From assembly GCF_002090115.1 (NCBI RefSeq), contig NZ_BBRK01000004.1, forward strand, positions 1,240,001 through 1,304,000: 64,000 bases of DNA, read 5' to 3'. Each line of letters opens with the position of its first letter. Position 1 is the first letter of the stretch. Positions 51,801-58,927 of this stretch are shown in pieces. Below the pieces are notes generated by a model that ran no database searches, was not told where the DNA came from, and was given only the letters and a program-made list of their open reading frames with translations. The position numbers were made by a program, and so were the translations under genes. The stretch is from Demequina sp. NBRC 110054 (lineage in GTDB: Bacteria; Actinomycetota; Actinomycetes; Actinomycetales; Demequinaceae).

Positions 51801-53194
51801 ACACGACGGAGCTGACCTGCATGGTCGGTGACGAGCCGCTGGTCGACATGGACGAGACCCTGGACAACTCGTTCACGTTCATGGCGGGCCTGGCCGAGGA
51901 GATCGTCTGCGAGGCGGTCAACGTGGCCGCGCCGTCCAACGTGACCCTCACCAAGACCGTGGAGGGAGTGGCCGACGGCCTTGAGTGGTCGTTCGACTTC
52001 ACCCTGGACGGCGTCGAGGAGGAGCCGGAGCCCGAGCCCGAGGAGTCGACCAGCGAGCCGGCCGTGGCCGCAGCCTTCGAGCTGCTGGTGGTCGAGCCGG
52101 TGCCCGTGGCGACGGTCGGTGACACGCAGACCGTGTCCGGCATGGGCAGCGGCGACGCCGACCCGATCTCGTGGATGGGGTTGATCCCCGGCGAGACCTA
52201 CACGGTCAGCGAGACCCCGGTCGACGGCTACGACACGGAGCTGATGTGCTGGATCACCGACGAGGTGGGCGTGCTACAGGTGCCCGATCTCGACGACGAC
52301 CCCGCCTCGGTGACGTTCGTCGCCGGCCTGGCCCAGGACATCACGTGCTCGGCGACCAACACCGCCGCCGCATCGTCCCTGAGCCTTGAGAAGACCGTGC
52401 TGCTCGTGGCGGCCGACGTGGAGTGGTCGTTCGACTTCACGCTCGACCCCGACGACAACGAGGTCGGCACGCAGACCGTGTCCGGCACCGGTCCTGGCAC
52501 CGCGGACGCGATCTACTGGACCGACCTGGTTCCCGGTGAGACCTACGTGGTCGCCGAGACGCCGGTCAACGGGTACAACACCGCGATGGTCTGCGAGATC
52601 GTCGGCGACGAGGAGAACACCGCGATCGAGGACATGGACGACGTGGCCACCACGTTCACGTTCGTGGCCGGATTCGACCAGGACATCGCCTGCCGCGTGG
52701 CCAACGTGCTGCAGCAGGACACCGGTGTCGAGGGCGAGGAGACCGCGACGCTCAAGGTCACCAAGACGGTGGAGGGAGTGGATGACGACACAGACTGGTC
52801 GTTCGACTTCACGCTTGACCCCGACCCCGAGGACCTCGGCGCCAGGACGGCGTCCGGCACCGGCAGCACCTCGGCCGACACGCTCACGTGGAGGGCGCTG
52901 GTTCCTGGCACCACCTACACGCTGACCGAGGAGGAGGTCGACGGCTACGTCACCGACATGGTCTGCACGGGTGCGGACGATGAGGACGACGTGGACAACA
53001 CGTTCACCTTCACCGCGGAGGACGGCGTGACCGTCGAGTGCGAGGTCACCAACAAGGCCCAGCAGGGTGGACAGCTCTCCGGCGGAGACCTGGCCTCGAC
53101 GGGTGCCGACCCGTGGTGGGCGCTCGGGCTGCTCGCCCTGCTCACCGGTGGCGGCGCGACGTTGCTGCTGATCCGCAGGAGGTACGTCCACTGA
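45848..53194 (+). CDS. Giant LAxTG-anchored surface protein with about 15 DUF5979-type repeats
   Basis: This 2448-residue secreted wall protein starts at ATG 45848 after GAGGGAG. A long basic N-region and a hydrophobic core end at PAVAAA (signal peptide about 1-58). A unique N-terminal domain spans about 60-330, then three SpaA/Cna-B-like units (starting about 331, 470, 575). About fifteen repeats of 105-115 residues follow from about 678 to 2405, each beginning TKTVEGVADGFEW-like and containing a P-G-x-x-Y-T strand and a T-F-x-A-G-x-x-x-x-I-x-C end. The C-terminus has LASTG (about 2415), a hydrophobic helix and RRRYVH: a sortase E type signal. Repeats are rich in Asp/Glu. Adhesin or stalk function is inferred. 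Confidence 0.9.
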   Translation: MTAWGFPTVFSSGAEGPRRGLRGRKHGALKRRRPGAAALTVTALVAAMGTVAVATPAVAAAVALDPVTGFEIDGNTVLNSGKGDWDAFYGAGTTPGGLPTTGIYASSTTPSTGDGSELCRIDPGFDNTDDIAKPGSSLHDGPNWPVVYSKVNGKTDLRSMSIAAEKVDVGGGEIDDIIYVSYERCDALDDNELSSGSMISTLYIDNGDGVKPSDNAPNAGAGDLLLAFYFNPSDQNGATAEVLEYNGSAWINQGSISTGAVSMWAGQTFSEAAVNLTQVRKDLEGNDYDPGVCGTYSVGGTSATVPGYSLSSTIKDIVYAPPITISDCGTLDVTKTANVDDDTTSFDYKIKRLSGKNVVAGEDRVYGDLMIDETDTYPTTGTLPYLASGTDYVVKELTENLDPGWSLDSIVCTYNNIFAPGHPLVEVTLYPVDGELKATRSSEGSKTDASFLVAPGANASCVIHNVFTGVTVNKVADGDEDAEFVFKYSVNGGQWKYKTIKGGESFSISVDAGDKLVVKEKELPTDGLSWTLTDLSCTGPQGGSVGTVGDDGSITIDKIATGATECTFWNEQAGKLIVKKATEGGTGTFTFGGTIAQYYEDPSITTTADDGTPSGGSLKHEVKAAESGFSVTEEPAEGWSGDITCTSDMGEGEIDPADFGIAAGETVTCLAYNVKLGRVSLTKTVEGIDDDLDWEFGFTLLPEATGGGTQTVSGTGDTVDAGPLTWTDLVPGETYVLTEVDGTDTDVDDFDVAWKCYDTSGQEPAELQDANGDEAGFGIEVTPGMVVECDVTNTAKASSVQVTKTVEDIADGLEWSFTFSITPGATGENPQYATGTGPGTDVVSWDDLIPGETYTIAEGTYSEYKQTFECTGLEKEQIVESGNTYITFVAGFDQEITCDATNTAKTTDISVTKTVEGVADDYVWSFDFTLDPPGGEEGTKTATNAVEDGETVSWTGLLPGQEYTIVEEVDGDYDQEFACYYVDGQEPVLVEDINLDKDGVQFVAGFGETIECDATNTAKPSSLEVTKNVFGVGDTEEWGFDFTLTPDGGAAVTKEATGTGAPESDTVEFDLIPGETYTIAEEIDGRFDQEFSCTGIPAEDVIESGDTWVTFVAGFDQSIECTADNTAKQTDVSVYKKVEGVADGFDWSFNFALFEGPSLIAGPTSISGAGSTTEGPIDWEDLKPGNTYTIVEEVADGYTTDLVCMYVGSDDEFVDSNPLTNAVTFVAGYDQEIECTATNTAKTTTVELTKQVEGVADGFPWSFGFILSPATADGGLQTAEGTGATTDELTWTGLIPGQQYMISEVANDDYEQTLKCNVVDIDQLTPQDARSLVPTGPMVTFVAGLDQTIECTAVNTAKPSKVTLTKTVSGVDDDFEWSFTFGLDPAANPAGDQTASGMGNTSADPIVWTDLIPGETYTISEDEFDGYDSLVSCEGVLEEGDDDPLSVTFVAGVNEEIVCKAENAADASELTLTKSVDGVADGFEWEFDFELTVPPSEDGVERTISGSGSTTSDPVTWEGLIPGTTYTVSEIPEDGYTTELTCTLDDEPVVDQDQVLDGSVTFTAGVDQTIVCEAVNTAIPSEVSLTKTVEGVADGFEWEFGFSLYSEDYNSGFETISGSGSTTEGPIVWTDLTPGETYTVVELEQDGYTTELTCMVGDEPVTDLDETLDHMVTFEAGLAQEIVCEAVNTATPTDLTLTKTVEGVADGFEWSFDFAIDPDDEEVGTQTIDGMGSTTSDPIEWMNLVPGAEYTVSEAPVDGYTTELTCMVGDEPLTDLDETLDNMVTFEAGLAEEIVCSAVNTATPTEVTLTKSVEGVADGFAWEFEFLLVEDPMDTGVQTASGSGSGEATSDPIEWEGLVPGETYSILEQEVEGYASDITCMVGDDEVVDLDQDGNVFTFVAGLAEEIVCSAVNTAVPAEVSLTKTVEGVADGFEWSFDFAIDPDDEEVGTQTIDGMGSTTSDPITWESLVPGAEYTVSETPVDGYTTELTCMVGDEPLVDMDETLDNSFTFMAGLAEEIVCEAVNVAAPSNVTLTKTVEGVADGLEWSFDFTLDGVEEEPEPEPEESTSEPAVAAAFELLVVEPVPVATVGDTQTVSGMGSGDADPISWMGLIPGETYTVSETPVDGYDTELMCWITDEVGVLQVPDLDDDPASVTFVAGLAQDITCSATNTAAASSLSLEKTVLLVAADVEWSFDFTLDPDDNEVGTQTVSGTGPGTADAIYWTDLVPGETYVVAETPVNGYNTAMVCEIVGDEENTAIEDMDDVATTFTFVAGFDQDIACRVANVLQQDTGVEGEETATLKVTKTVEGVDDDTDWSFDFTLDPDPEDLGARTASGTGSTSADTLTWRALVPGTTYTLTEEEVDGYVTDMVCTGADDEDDVDNTFTFTAEDGVTVECEVTNKAQQGGQLSGGDLASTGADPWWALGLLALLTGGGATLLLIRRRYVH
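50938..51930 (+). repeat. Near-identical repeat pair inside the giant adhesin gene
   Basis: The DUF5979-type repeat starting near 50938 and the one near 51613 are almost identical at DNA level over roughly 300 bp, offset by 675 bp, while the repeat between them differs strongly. This points to recent duplication or gene conversion within the array. Confidence 0.8.
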
Positions 53195-53214
53195 TCTGAG
53201 AGCCGTCCCTGACG

Positions 53215-53268
53215 GACGCGGCGATCGCGGTCCCCACCCCCCCAGGGGAGCCGCGGTCGCCGCGTCGT
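53215..53268 (+). terminator. Intrinsic terminator after the giant adhesin
   Basis: GACGCGGCGATCGCGGTCCCC pairs with GGGGAGCCGCGGTCGCCGCGTC downstream, giving a stem of about 20 bp with one bulge and a C-rich loop. The T-run is weak, as usual in actinobacteria. Confidence 0.75.
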
Positions 53269-53308
53269 ATGTCCGGGGTTGTCCGAAGTGCCTGGGTTAC
53301 CCTGGAAC

Positions 53309-54361
53309 ATGCGCGTAGTCCCCGCAATGGCGCAGGCGTCCCGCTCGGTGACGCGCGCCGCTCGCACGCTCGCAGCGACCCGCCACCCGGCCGGCTATCA
53401 CGGCCACTATCAAGGCGACTTCGCCTACTTCGAGGGCTGGTACGTCAAGCTCATCTCGGCCGATCTGAGCCGTCGCCTCGCCCTCATCCCCGGGATCTTC
53501 CGCGGAGGGACGTCGGAGGCCGACGAGGCCTTCGTGCAGGTGCTCGACGGCGTGACGGGCGAGTCGTGGTTCGAGTCCTTCCCTGTGGTCGACTTCGTGG
53601 CCGACCCGCGCGCGTTCGACGTCTCCGTCGGGGCGAGCCGCTTCTCCTCTCGCGGCATCCACGTCGGCCTCCGGGGCCCGGCGCTGGACGGAGACGTGAC
53701 CTTCGGGCCGCTGGACCCCTGGCCGGTCACGTGGAGGTCGCCCGGCGTGATGGGCCCCTACGGCTGGGTGCCGGTGATGGAGTGCTATCACGGGCTCGTC
53801 TCGTTCGGCCACGACCTCGACGGCATCCTCACGCTCGGCGACCGCGAGCTCGACTTCACGGGCGGGCGCGGCTACCTGGAGAAGGACTGGGGGAGGTCCT
53901 TCCCGTCCGCATACGTGTGGATGCAGTCGAACCACTTCGCGGGCACCGAGGCGTGCGTGTCGGCCTCGATCGCGACCATCCCATGGGGGAGGTCCTCGTT
54001 CCGCGGATTCATCGTCGGCCTGCGGATCCCGGGCTCCGACGGCGGCGAGCTGCACCGCTTCGCGACCTACACGGGGGCCTCCACGGAGGTCCTCGACGTG
54101 GACGATGCGGAGGTCAGGTGGACGATGCGCGCCAGGTCGGGGGCGCGGCTGCGCCTCAGGGCCGAGCGGCACCGAGGGGGGCTGCTGCACGCGCCCGCGC
54201 GCGTGAAGATGCATCGCCGCGTCGAGGAGACCCTCGACGCGCGCATCCATGTCGAGCTCGACAGCCCCGACGGTCGGCGGCTGTTCGAGGGCACGGGCGA
54301 GGCCGCGGGGCTCGAGGTCCACGGCGACCACGACGGTCTGGTCGCGCTCAACGATCGGTAG
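53309..54361 (+). CDS. Tocopherol cyclase-family protein
   Basis: This 350-residue protein has the tocopherol-cyclase-like signature HGHYQGDFAYFEGWYVKLI near residue 31 and the conserved tail blocks YLEKDWGRSFPSAYVWMQSN and FRGFIVGLR. The family in bacteria without tocopherol has no settled function; a lipocalin-like lipid-binding or isomerase role is possible. TACCCT (53298-53303) lies 5 nt before ATG 53309 with no ribosome binding site, indicating leaderless expression. Confidence 0.82.
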   Translation: MRVVPAMAQASRSVTRAARTLAATRHPAGYHGHYQGDFAYFEGWYVKLISADLSRRLALIPGIFRGGTSEADEAFVQVLDGVTGESWFESFPVVDFVADPRAFDVSVGASRFSSRGIHVGLRGPALDGDVTFGPLDPWPVTWRSPGVMGPYGWVPVMECYHGLVSFGHDLDGILTLGDRELDFTGGRGYLEKDWGRSFPSAYVWMQSNHFAGTEACVSASIATIPWGRSSFRGFIVGLRIPGSDGGELHRFATYTGASTEVLDVDDAEVRWTMRARSGARLRLRAERHRGGLLHAPARVKMHRRVEETLDARIHVELDSPDGRRLFEGTGEAAGLEVHGDHDGLVALNDR

Positions 54362-54401
54362 CCCACGGGGCGGTTCCTTCGTGCTTCGGCGGCCTTGCGG
54401 C

Positions 54402-54437
54402 TAGATACTTGTATCTACAACTAAACTGGTCTATGGT
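54402..54437 (+). promoter_or_regulatory. Promoter and MhqR/MarR-type operator of the quinone-response operon
   Basis: TAGATAC-TT-GTATCTA (54402-54417) is a perfect 7-bp inverted repeat. It overlaps a -35-like TTGTAT (54409-54414), which sits 17 bp from the -10-like TATGGT (54432-54437). A MarR-family repressor bound there would block transcription. No MarR gene lies in the window. Confidence 0.75.
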
Positions 54438-54479
54438 GAGGATCAGCAGGACGCGAGGGCGTCCGGAAGGAGTCTCACC

Positions 54480-55394
54480 ATGAACGCCACCGTCAACGAC
54501 CAGATCCTCAGCGCCGACACCACGATGGGCGCCGTCACCCTCCGCGTGGGCGACCTCGAGAACATGTCCGACTACTACGCGAAGGCCTTCGCGATGGAGC
54601 CCCTCGAGGAGGTCGCGCGCGGCAACGAGGTGCACCGCGTGCTCGGCCGCGGCGCCACCCCGCTGGTCCGCATGATCGGCACGCCCGGCCTTCCCGGTGT
54701 CGACCCGCGCCAGGCCGGCCTGTTCCACACCGCCTTCCTGTTCGACACGCAGGAGAGCCTCTCGGCGACCGTCTTCCGCGCCGCGCGCGACAGCCGCGGC
54801 CGCTTCTCGGGCTCCGCGGACCACCTCGTGAGCGAGGCCTTCTACTTCACCGACCCCGAGGGCAATGGCGTCGAGCTGTACATGGACCGCCCGCGCGACA
54901 CGTGGACCCGGAACGGGAACTCGATCGCGATGGACACCCTGTTCCTGGACCCCAACGCGTACCTCCAGAGCCACCTGACCGAGGACGCCCTCAACGCGGG
55001 TCCCTCGCTCGCGGGCAAGGTCGGCCACGTCCACCTCCAGGTCGGCGACGTCGCGGCGGCCAAGCAGTTCTACGTCGACGCGCTCGGCTTCGAGACCACG
55101 CAGGCGGACTACCCGGGCGCGCTGTTCGCCTCGGCCGGCGGCTACCACCACCACGTCGCGATGAACGTCTGGAACTCCCGCGGCGCCGGCCCGCGCGCCG
55201 CGAGCCTGGGTCTCGGCGACGTCTCGATCACGCTCCCGACCCGCGAGGACCTCGACGCGCTCGCGGTCCGCTTGCGCGACCGCCGCATCGACTTCGATGC
55301 CGACGGCCGCTCGGTCCAGGTCAAGGACCCGTGGGGCACGCAGGTCACGCTCTCGCTGCCCGACGCCACGACCGACGAGGTGCTGGCCCGATGA
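54480..55394 (+). CDS. Ring-cleaving dioxygenase/glyoxalase of the Mhq (CatE) type
   Basis: This 304-residue protein has two VOC domains. The N-terminal one starts at TLRVGDLENMSDYYAKAF, and the second starts near residue 180 with GHVHLQVGDVAAAKQFYVDALGF. Metal ligands are plausible at H-T-A-F (about 83), E in VELYMDRP (about 129) and HVHLQV (His about 182). Relatives (MhqA/E/O, CatE) detoxify catechols and quinones. Spacing and overlap tie it to the esterase and flavin monooxygenase genes. A GGAAGGAG ribosome binding site precedes ATG 54480. Confidence 0.87.
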   Translation: MNATVNDQILSADTTMGAVTLRVGDLENMSDYYAKAFAMEPLEEVARGNEVHRVLGRGATPLVRMIGTPGLPGVDPRQAGLFHTAFLFDTQESLSATVFRAARDSRGRFSGSADHLVSEAFYFTDPEGNGVELYMDRPRDTWTRNGNSIAMDTLFLDPNAYLQSHLTEDALNAGPSLAGKVGHVHLQVGDVAAAKQFYVDALGFETTQADYPGALFASAGGYHHHVAMNVWNSRGAGPRAASLGLGDVSITLPTREDLDALAVRLRDRRIDFDADGRSVQVKDPWGTQVTLSLPDATTDEVLAR

Positions 55395-56074
55395 CCCGCA
55401 TCGTCCACGACCTGCGCTCGGAGGGCTTCCCCGCCCACCCGGACGATGCGTCAGCCGCGTCTCCCGTCGTCCTCCTCCTTCACGGGTTCGGCTCGCAGGA
55501 GCGGGACCTGCCCGGCATCGTCCCTCACCTGGGGCTGACGGCCCCGTGGGCGTCGCTGCGCGCGCCGCACCCCGTGGGCGGCGGCGCCGCCTGGTTCCCG
55601 ATCACGAAGCCCGGCAACCCCGACGCCGCGCCCGTCGAGGACGCGACCGAGGCGATCTGGGAGTGGGTGGACGCGAACCTCGGCGCCGCCACTCCCGTCG
55701 TCCCCGTCGGCTTCTCCCAGGGAGGGCTCATGGCGAGCCAGCTGCTGCGCTCGCGCCCCGACCGGGTGCCCGCGGCCGTCGTCCTGGGCGGCTTCACGCT
55801 CGGCCACCCGCAGGCGGGGGATGAGGCGCTCGCCGCCGACCCGCGCCCCGTGTTCTGGGGTCGCGGCGCCGAGGACCTGGTCATCGCGCCCGACGCCGTG
55901 GTGCGCACGGGCGAGTTCCTCCCCGCGCACGCCGCGCTGACCGAGCGGGTCTACCCCGGGCTCGCGCACGGGATCAACGCCGCGGAGCTCGCCGACGTGC
56001 GCGCGTTCCTCGCGGGCGTCCCCGCGCTCGCGGAGGCAGTGGCGGCTGCAGGCTCGGAGGGCGGGGCCCGATGA
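55391..56074 (+). CDS. Carboxylesterase/phospholipase-family hydrolase (MhqD-like)
   Basis: This 227-residue alpha/beta hydrolase has the oxyanion segment LLLHGFGSQE, the nucleophile elbow GFSQGGLMA (Ser about 117), the acid in GRGAEDLVI (Asp about 163) and His in GLAHGINA (about 200). This matches the YtpA/MhqD carboxylesterase type linked to Mhq glyoxalases. It overlaps the glyoxalase gene by ATGA and is coupled to the LLM oxidoreductase gene downstream. Its exact substrate is unknown. Confidence 0.87.
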   Translation: MTRIVHDLRSEGFPAHPDDASAASPVVLLLHGFGSQERDLPGIVPHLGLTAPWASLRAPHPVGGGAAWFPITKPGNPDAAPVEDATEAIWEWVDANLGAATPVVPVGFSQGGLMASQLLRSRPDRVPAAVVLGGFTLGHPQAGDEALAADPRPVFWGRGAEDLVIAPDAVVRTGEFLPAHAALTERVYPGLAHGINAAELADVRAFLAGVPALAEAVAAAGSEGGAR

Positions 56075-57120
56075 GCGCCGCCGCGTCCCCGTTCGAGATC
56101 GGCATCTTCACGTTCGGAGAGCTCACGCGCGACGCGCACGGCAAGCCCATCGCGCCCGCGCAGCGGCTGTCCGACATCCTCGAGTGGGCGCGCGTGGCCG
56201 ACCAGGCCGGGCTCGACGTGTTCGGCGTCGGCGAGCATCACCGCGAGGACTTCGCGGTCTCGTCGCCGCAGGTGGTGCTCGCCGCGGCGGCCGCCCAGAC
56301 CGAGCGGATCCGGCTGACGAGCACGGTGACCGTGCTGTCGAGCTCCGATCCCGTCCGGATCCACGAGGACTTCGCGACGCTCGACCAGCTTTCCGGCGGG
56401 CGCGCGGAGATCACCGCGGGCCGCGGCGCGTACATCGAGTCCTTCCCGCTGTTCGGCCAGGAGCTCGAGCGCTACGACGAGTTCTTCGAGGACCGCCTGG
56501 ACCTGCTGCTGAAGATCCGCGCGCAGAACCCCGTGACGTGGTCGGGCTCGACCCGGCCCGCGCTCGACGCGGCCGGCGTGTGGCCGCGCCCGCTCCAGGA
56601 CGAGCTGCCCGTGTGGCTCGCCGTCGGCGGCACCCCGCAGTCGGTGGTGCGCGGGGGCGTGCTCGGCCTGCCGCTGTACCTCGCGATCCTCGGCGAGCCC
56701 GCGCGCTTCAAGCCGCTCGCCGACCTCTACCGCCGCGCCGCGGCCGAGGCGGGGACCGAGCCGAACCGCATCGGCGTGACCTCGCACTTCTACATCGAGC
56801 CCACCTCGCAGGGCGCTCGCGATGCTTTCTATCCGCACTACGCGGGCTATATCGCCCAGAACATGCCGCGCGCCGGTCGGCTCGACCGGGCGGGCTTCGA
56901 CGCGTGGGCCGGTCCGCACGGCGCGCTGTTCGCGGGCAGCCCCGCGGAGGCCGTCGACAAGATCCTGTGGGAGCACGAGGTGCTCGGCCACTCGCGCTTC
57001 CTCGCGCAGGTGGGGCTCGGCGGGATCGGCCAGAAGGAGACGCTCAGGTCGATCGAGCTGCTCGCGACCGAGGTGCTGCCCCAGGTGCGCGCAGCGATAG
57101 GCCAGCCGGCGGCGGTCTGA
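56071..57120 (+). CDS. LLM-class flavin-dependent oxidoreductase
   Basis: This 349-residue luciferase-like TIM-barrel enzyme has EIGIFTFGELT at the N-terminus, WARVADQAGLDVFGVGEHH (flavin-site region, about 50), RIRLTSTVTVLSSSDPVRI and the GGTPQSVVRGG segment. It would use F420 or FMN. It is the third gene of the presumed quinone-detoxification operon, overlapping the esterase gene by ATGA, and could reduce quinones or activate aromatic electrophiles. Confidence 0.9.
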   Translation: MSAAASPFEIGIFTFGELTRDAHGKPIAPAQRLSDILEWARVADQAGLDVFGVGEHHREDFAVSSPQVVLAAAAAQTERIRLTSTVTVLSSSDPVRIHEDFATLDQLSGGRAEITAGRGAYIESFPLFGQELERYDEFFEDRLDLLLKIRAQNPVTWSGSTRPALDAAGVWPRPLQDELPVWLAVGGTPQSVVRGGVLGLPLYLAILGEPARFKPLADLYRRAAAEAGTEPNRIGVTSHFYIEPTSQGARDAFYPHYAGYIAQNMPRAGRLDRAGFDAWAGPHGALFAGSPAEAVDKILWEHEVLGHSRFLAQVGLGGIGQKETLRSIELLATEVLPQVRAAIGQPAAV

Positions 57121-57131
57121 CGCGGTCCCCG

Positions 57132-57150
57132 CCCCGGCATCGTCCCGGGG
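57132..57150 (+). terminator. Possible terminator with the dispersed word in its loop
   Basis: CCCCGG and CCGGGG form a 6-bp stem around CATCGTC, 11 nt after the LLM stop. The loop is part of a GCATCGTCC copy (57137-57145). No T-run is present. Confidence 0.45.
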
Positions 57151-57256
57151 TGCGGACGGACGACCTTGCTCTCACATCGCCCCCGGACGCCACCGGGTGA
57201 CTAGTTGCCTTGGCCTCATTCTCACGGCTTGGAGAGATTCGGCCTACCGTGGTGCC

Positions 57257-58813
57257 ATGGCCCGTCGGAGCGCCGTGGCAGCGCTCGTCGCAGTACCCCT
57301 TCTCGTCGCCGCGTGCACCGCGAGCGACCCGGAGCCATCGCCATCCCCGGTGCTGTCCGAATCACACGAGGCGGTCGCCTCCCAGCAGCCGTCCGGCTCG
57401 GCCGAGGCGGCCTCCGTGGAAGCCATCGCCTGGTACTCGTGCGGGCTCTACGACTGCGGGACCCTGACGGTCCCGCTCGACTGGGCCTCACCCGACGGCG
57501 AGACGATCGAGATCGCGCTCAAGCGCCTTCCCGCGGGGGACCAGGAGGCACGGATCGGGTCGCTGCTCATCAATCCGGGCGGCCCCGGGGTCTCGGGGCT
57601 CGAGTTCCTGGGCTACTTCACGCGCGCGATGAGCAGCGAGGTCCTCGCGGCCTACGACATCGTCGCATTCGACCCGCGAGGTGTCGGGGAGTCGACCGCG
57701 GTCGACTGCGGGGACGCCGCGACGCTCGACGCGGTCTTCGCCGCTGACATCCCGGCCGCGACACAGGAGGACCTCGACGCGGCGTCCGCGCTCATGTCGA
57801 CGTTCGCTGAGGGGTGTGAGGAGGGAACCGGCGCGCTGATCGAGAACGTCGACACCGTGTCCGCCGCGCGCGACATGGAGGCCCTGCGCGAAGCTCTCGG
57901 CGACCAGCAGCTCAACTACGTCGGCTACAGCTACGGCACGCGCCTCGGTGCGACCTACGCGGTGCTGTACCCGGAGCGAGTGGGTCGCGTTGTGCTGGAT
58001 GGTGCCTATGACTTCCTCGCCTCGATGGAGGAGCAGGTGGAGTCGCAGGTCGCGGGATTCGACCAGGTCTTCCTCGCGTTCCTCGACTACTGCGAGCGCA
58101 CGGGAGACTGTCCGCTGTCCACCGAACCCGACCTCGCCAGGGAGCAGATCGCGTACATCCTGGAGTGGGCGACCGAGACCGGCTTCCCCACGTCCATCGA
58201 CGGCGTCAGGGTCAACGGCACGCTGGCAGAGGCGGGCGTCATCTGGGATCTGTACGACGACTCCGGCTGGCCCACGCTGCTCGACTCGCTCCGGGAGATC
58301 GTCGACCACGGGACGGCGACGACGCTCTATCAGGAGGGGAACGGGTACCTGAGCCGCGACCCGTACTCGGGGCTGTACGCCTCGAATCAGTCCGTGGCGA
58401 ACCTCGCCATCATGTGCCTGGACAGTGCGACGGGCGAGGAGTGGACCCTCGCCGACCAGCGCGCGCTCGAGGCGGAGCTCGTCGAGCTCTCCCCGGCCTT
58501 CGGCCTCGCCTCGGCCACCGGCGCGTCGTGCGACTCCTGGCCCTGGTTGGCGCACGAGGCCGTCGACGCGATCGACTACCCCGACGACGCGAACCCGATC
58601 CTCGTGGTCGGGACCACGGGCGATCCCGCCACGCCGTACGAGGGCTCGAAGTGGCTCACCGCCGAGCTCGGCAACGCGGTGCTCCTCACGTTCATCGGCG
58701 ACCAGCACACCGCGTACGGGTGGTCGACGCACTGCCTTGACGCGGCCGTGGACGCCTTCCTCCTTGACGGCAAGCTGCCCGCCGAGGGCACGGAATGCGA
58801 GTACCCGGACTGA
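57257..58813 (+). CDS. Secreted S33-family peptidase lipoprotein (tripeptidyl aminopeptidase-like), copy 2
   Basis: This 518-residue paralogue of 34300-35862 has a signal peptide with a LVAAC lipobox (Cys about 18), a Ser/Pro linker, and LINPGGPGVSGLEF for the oxyanion loop. The nucleophile elbow is GYSYGTR, and the C-terminal TAP-like domain carries the GTTGDPATPY and DQHTAYG acid and His regions. TACCGT (57245-57250) lies 6 nt before ATG 57257 without a ribosome binding site. Likely function is release of short peptides outside the membrane. Confidence 0.9.
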   Translation: MARRSAVAALVAVPLLVAACTASDPEPSPSPVLSESHEAVASQQPSGSAEAASVEAIAWYSCGLYDCGTLTVPLDWASPDGETIEIALKRLPAGDQEARIGSLLINPGGPGVSGLEFLGYFTRAMSSEVLAAYDIVAFDPRGVGESTAVDCGDAATLDAVFAADIPAATQEDLDAASALMSTFAEGCEEGTGALIENVDTVSAARDMEALREALGDQQLNYVGYSYGTRLGATYAVLYPERVGRVVLDGAYDFLASMEEQVESQVAGFDQVFLAFLDYCERTGDCPLSTEPDLAREQIAYILEWATETGFPTSIDGVRVNGTLAEAGVIWDLYDDSGWPTLLDSLREIVDHGTATTLYQEGNGYLSRDPYSGLYASNQSVANLAIMCLDSATGEEWTLADQRALEAELVELSPAFGLASATGASCDSWPWLAHEAVDAIDYPDDANPILVVGTTGDPATPYEGSKWLTAELGNAVLLTFIGDQHTAYGWSTHCLDAAVDAFLLDGKLPAEGTECEYPD

Positions 58814-58882
58814 GCGGCGCGGACAGCGTGCGTTCCCCCAGGGGTGGGCTGTTGCGGTTCTGACGGCCATGAGCGACACTGG

Positions 58883-58892
58883 CGATATATCG
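58883..58892. promoter_or_regulatory. Palindromic operator candidate for PadR
   Basis: CGATATATCG is a perfect 10-bp AT-rich palindrome 36 bp before the PadR start, with GATAGT (58907-58912) as a possible -10. PadR regulators usually bind such sites and autoregulate. Confidence 0.55.
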
Positions 58893-58927
58893 TTCACAGT
58901 CGGAGCGATAGTCCTCAGGAGGTTGCC

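Noticed and set aside
45848..53194. Regular repeats as a possible CRISPR array
   Set aside because: The repeat unit is about 330 bp, coding and divergent. There are no short identical repeats with unique spacers and no cas genes.
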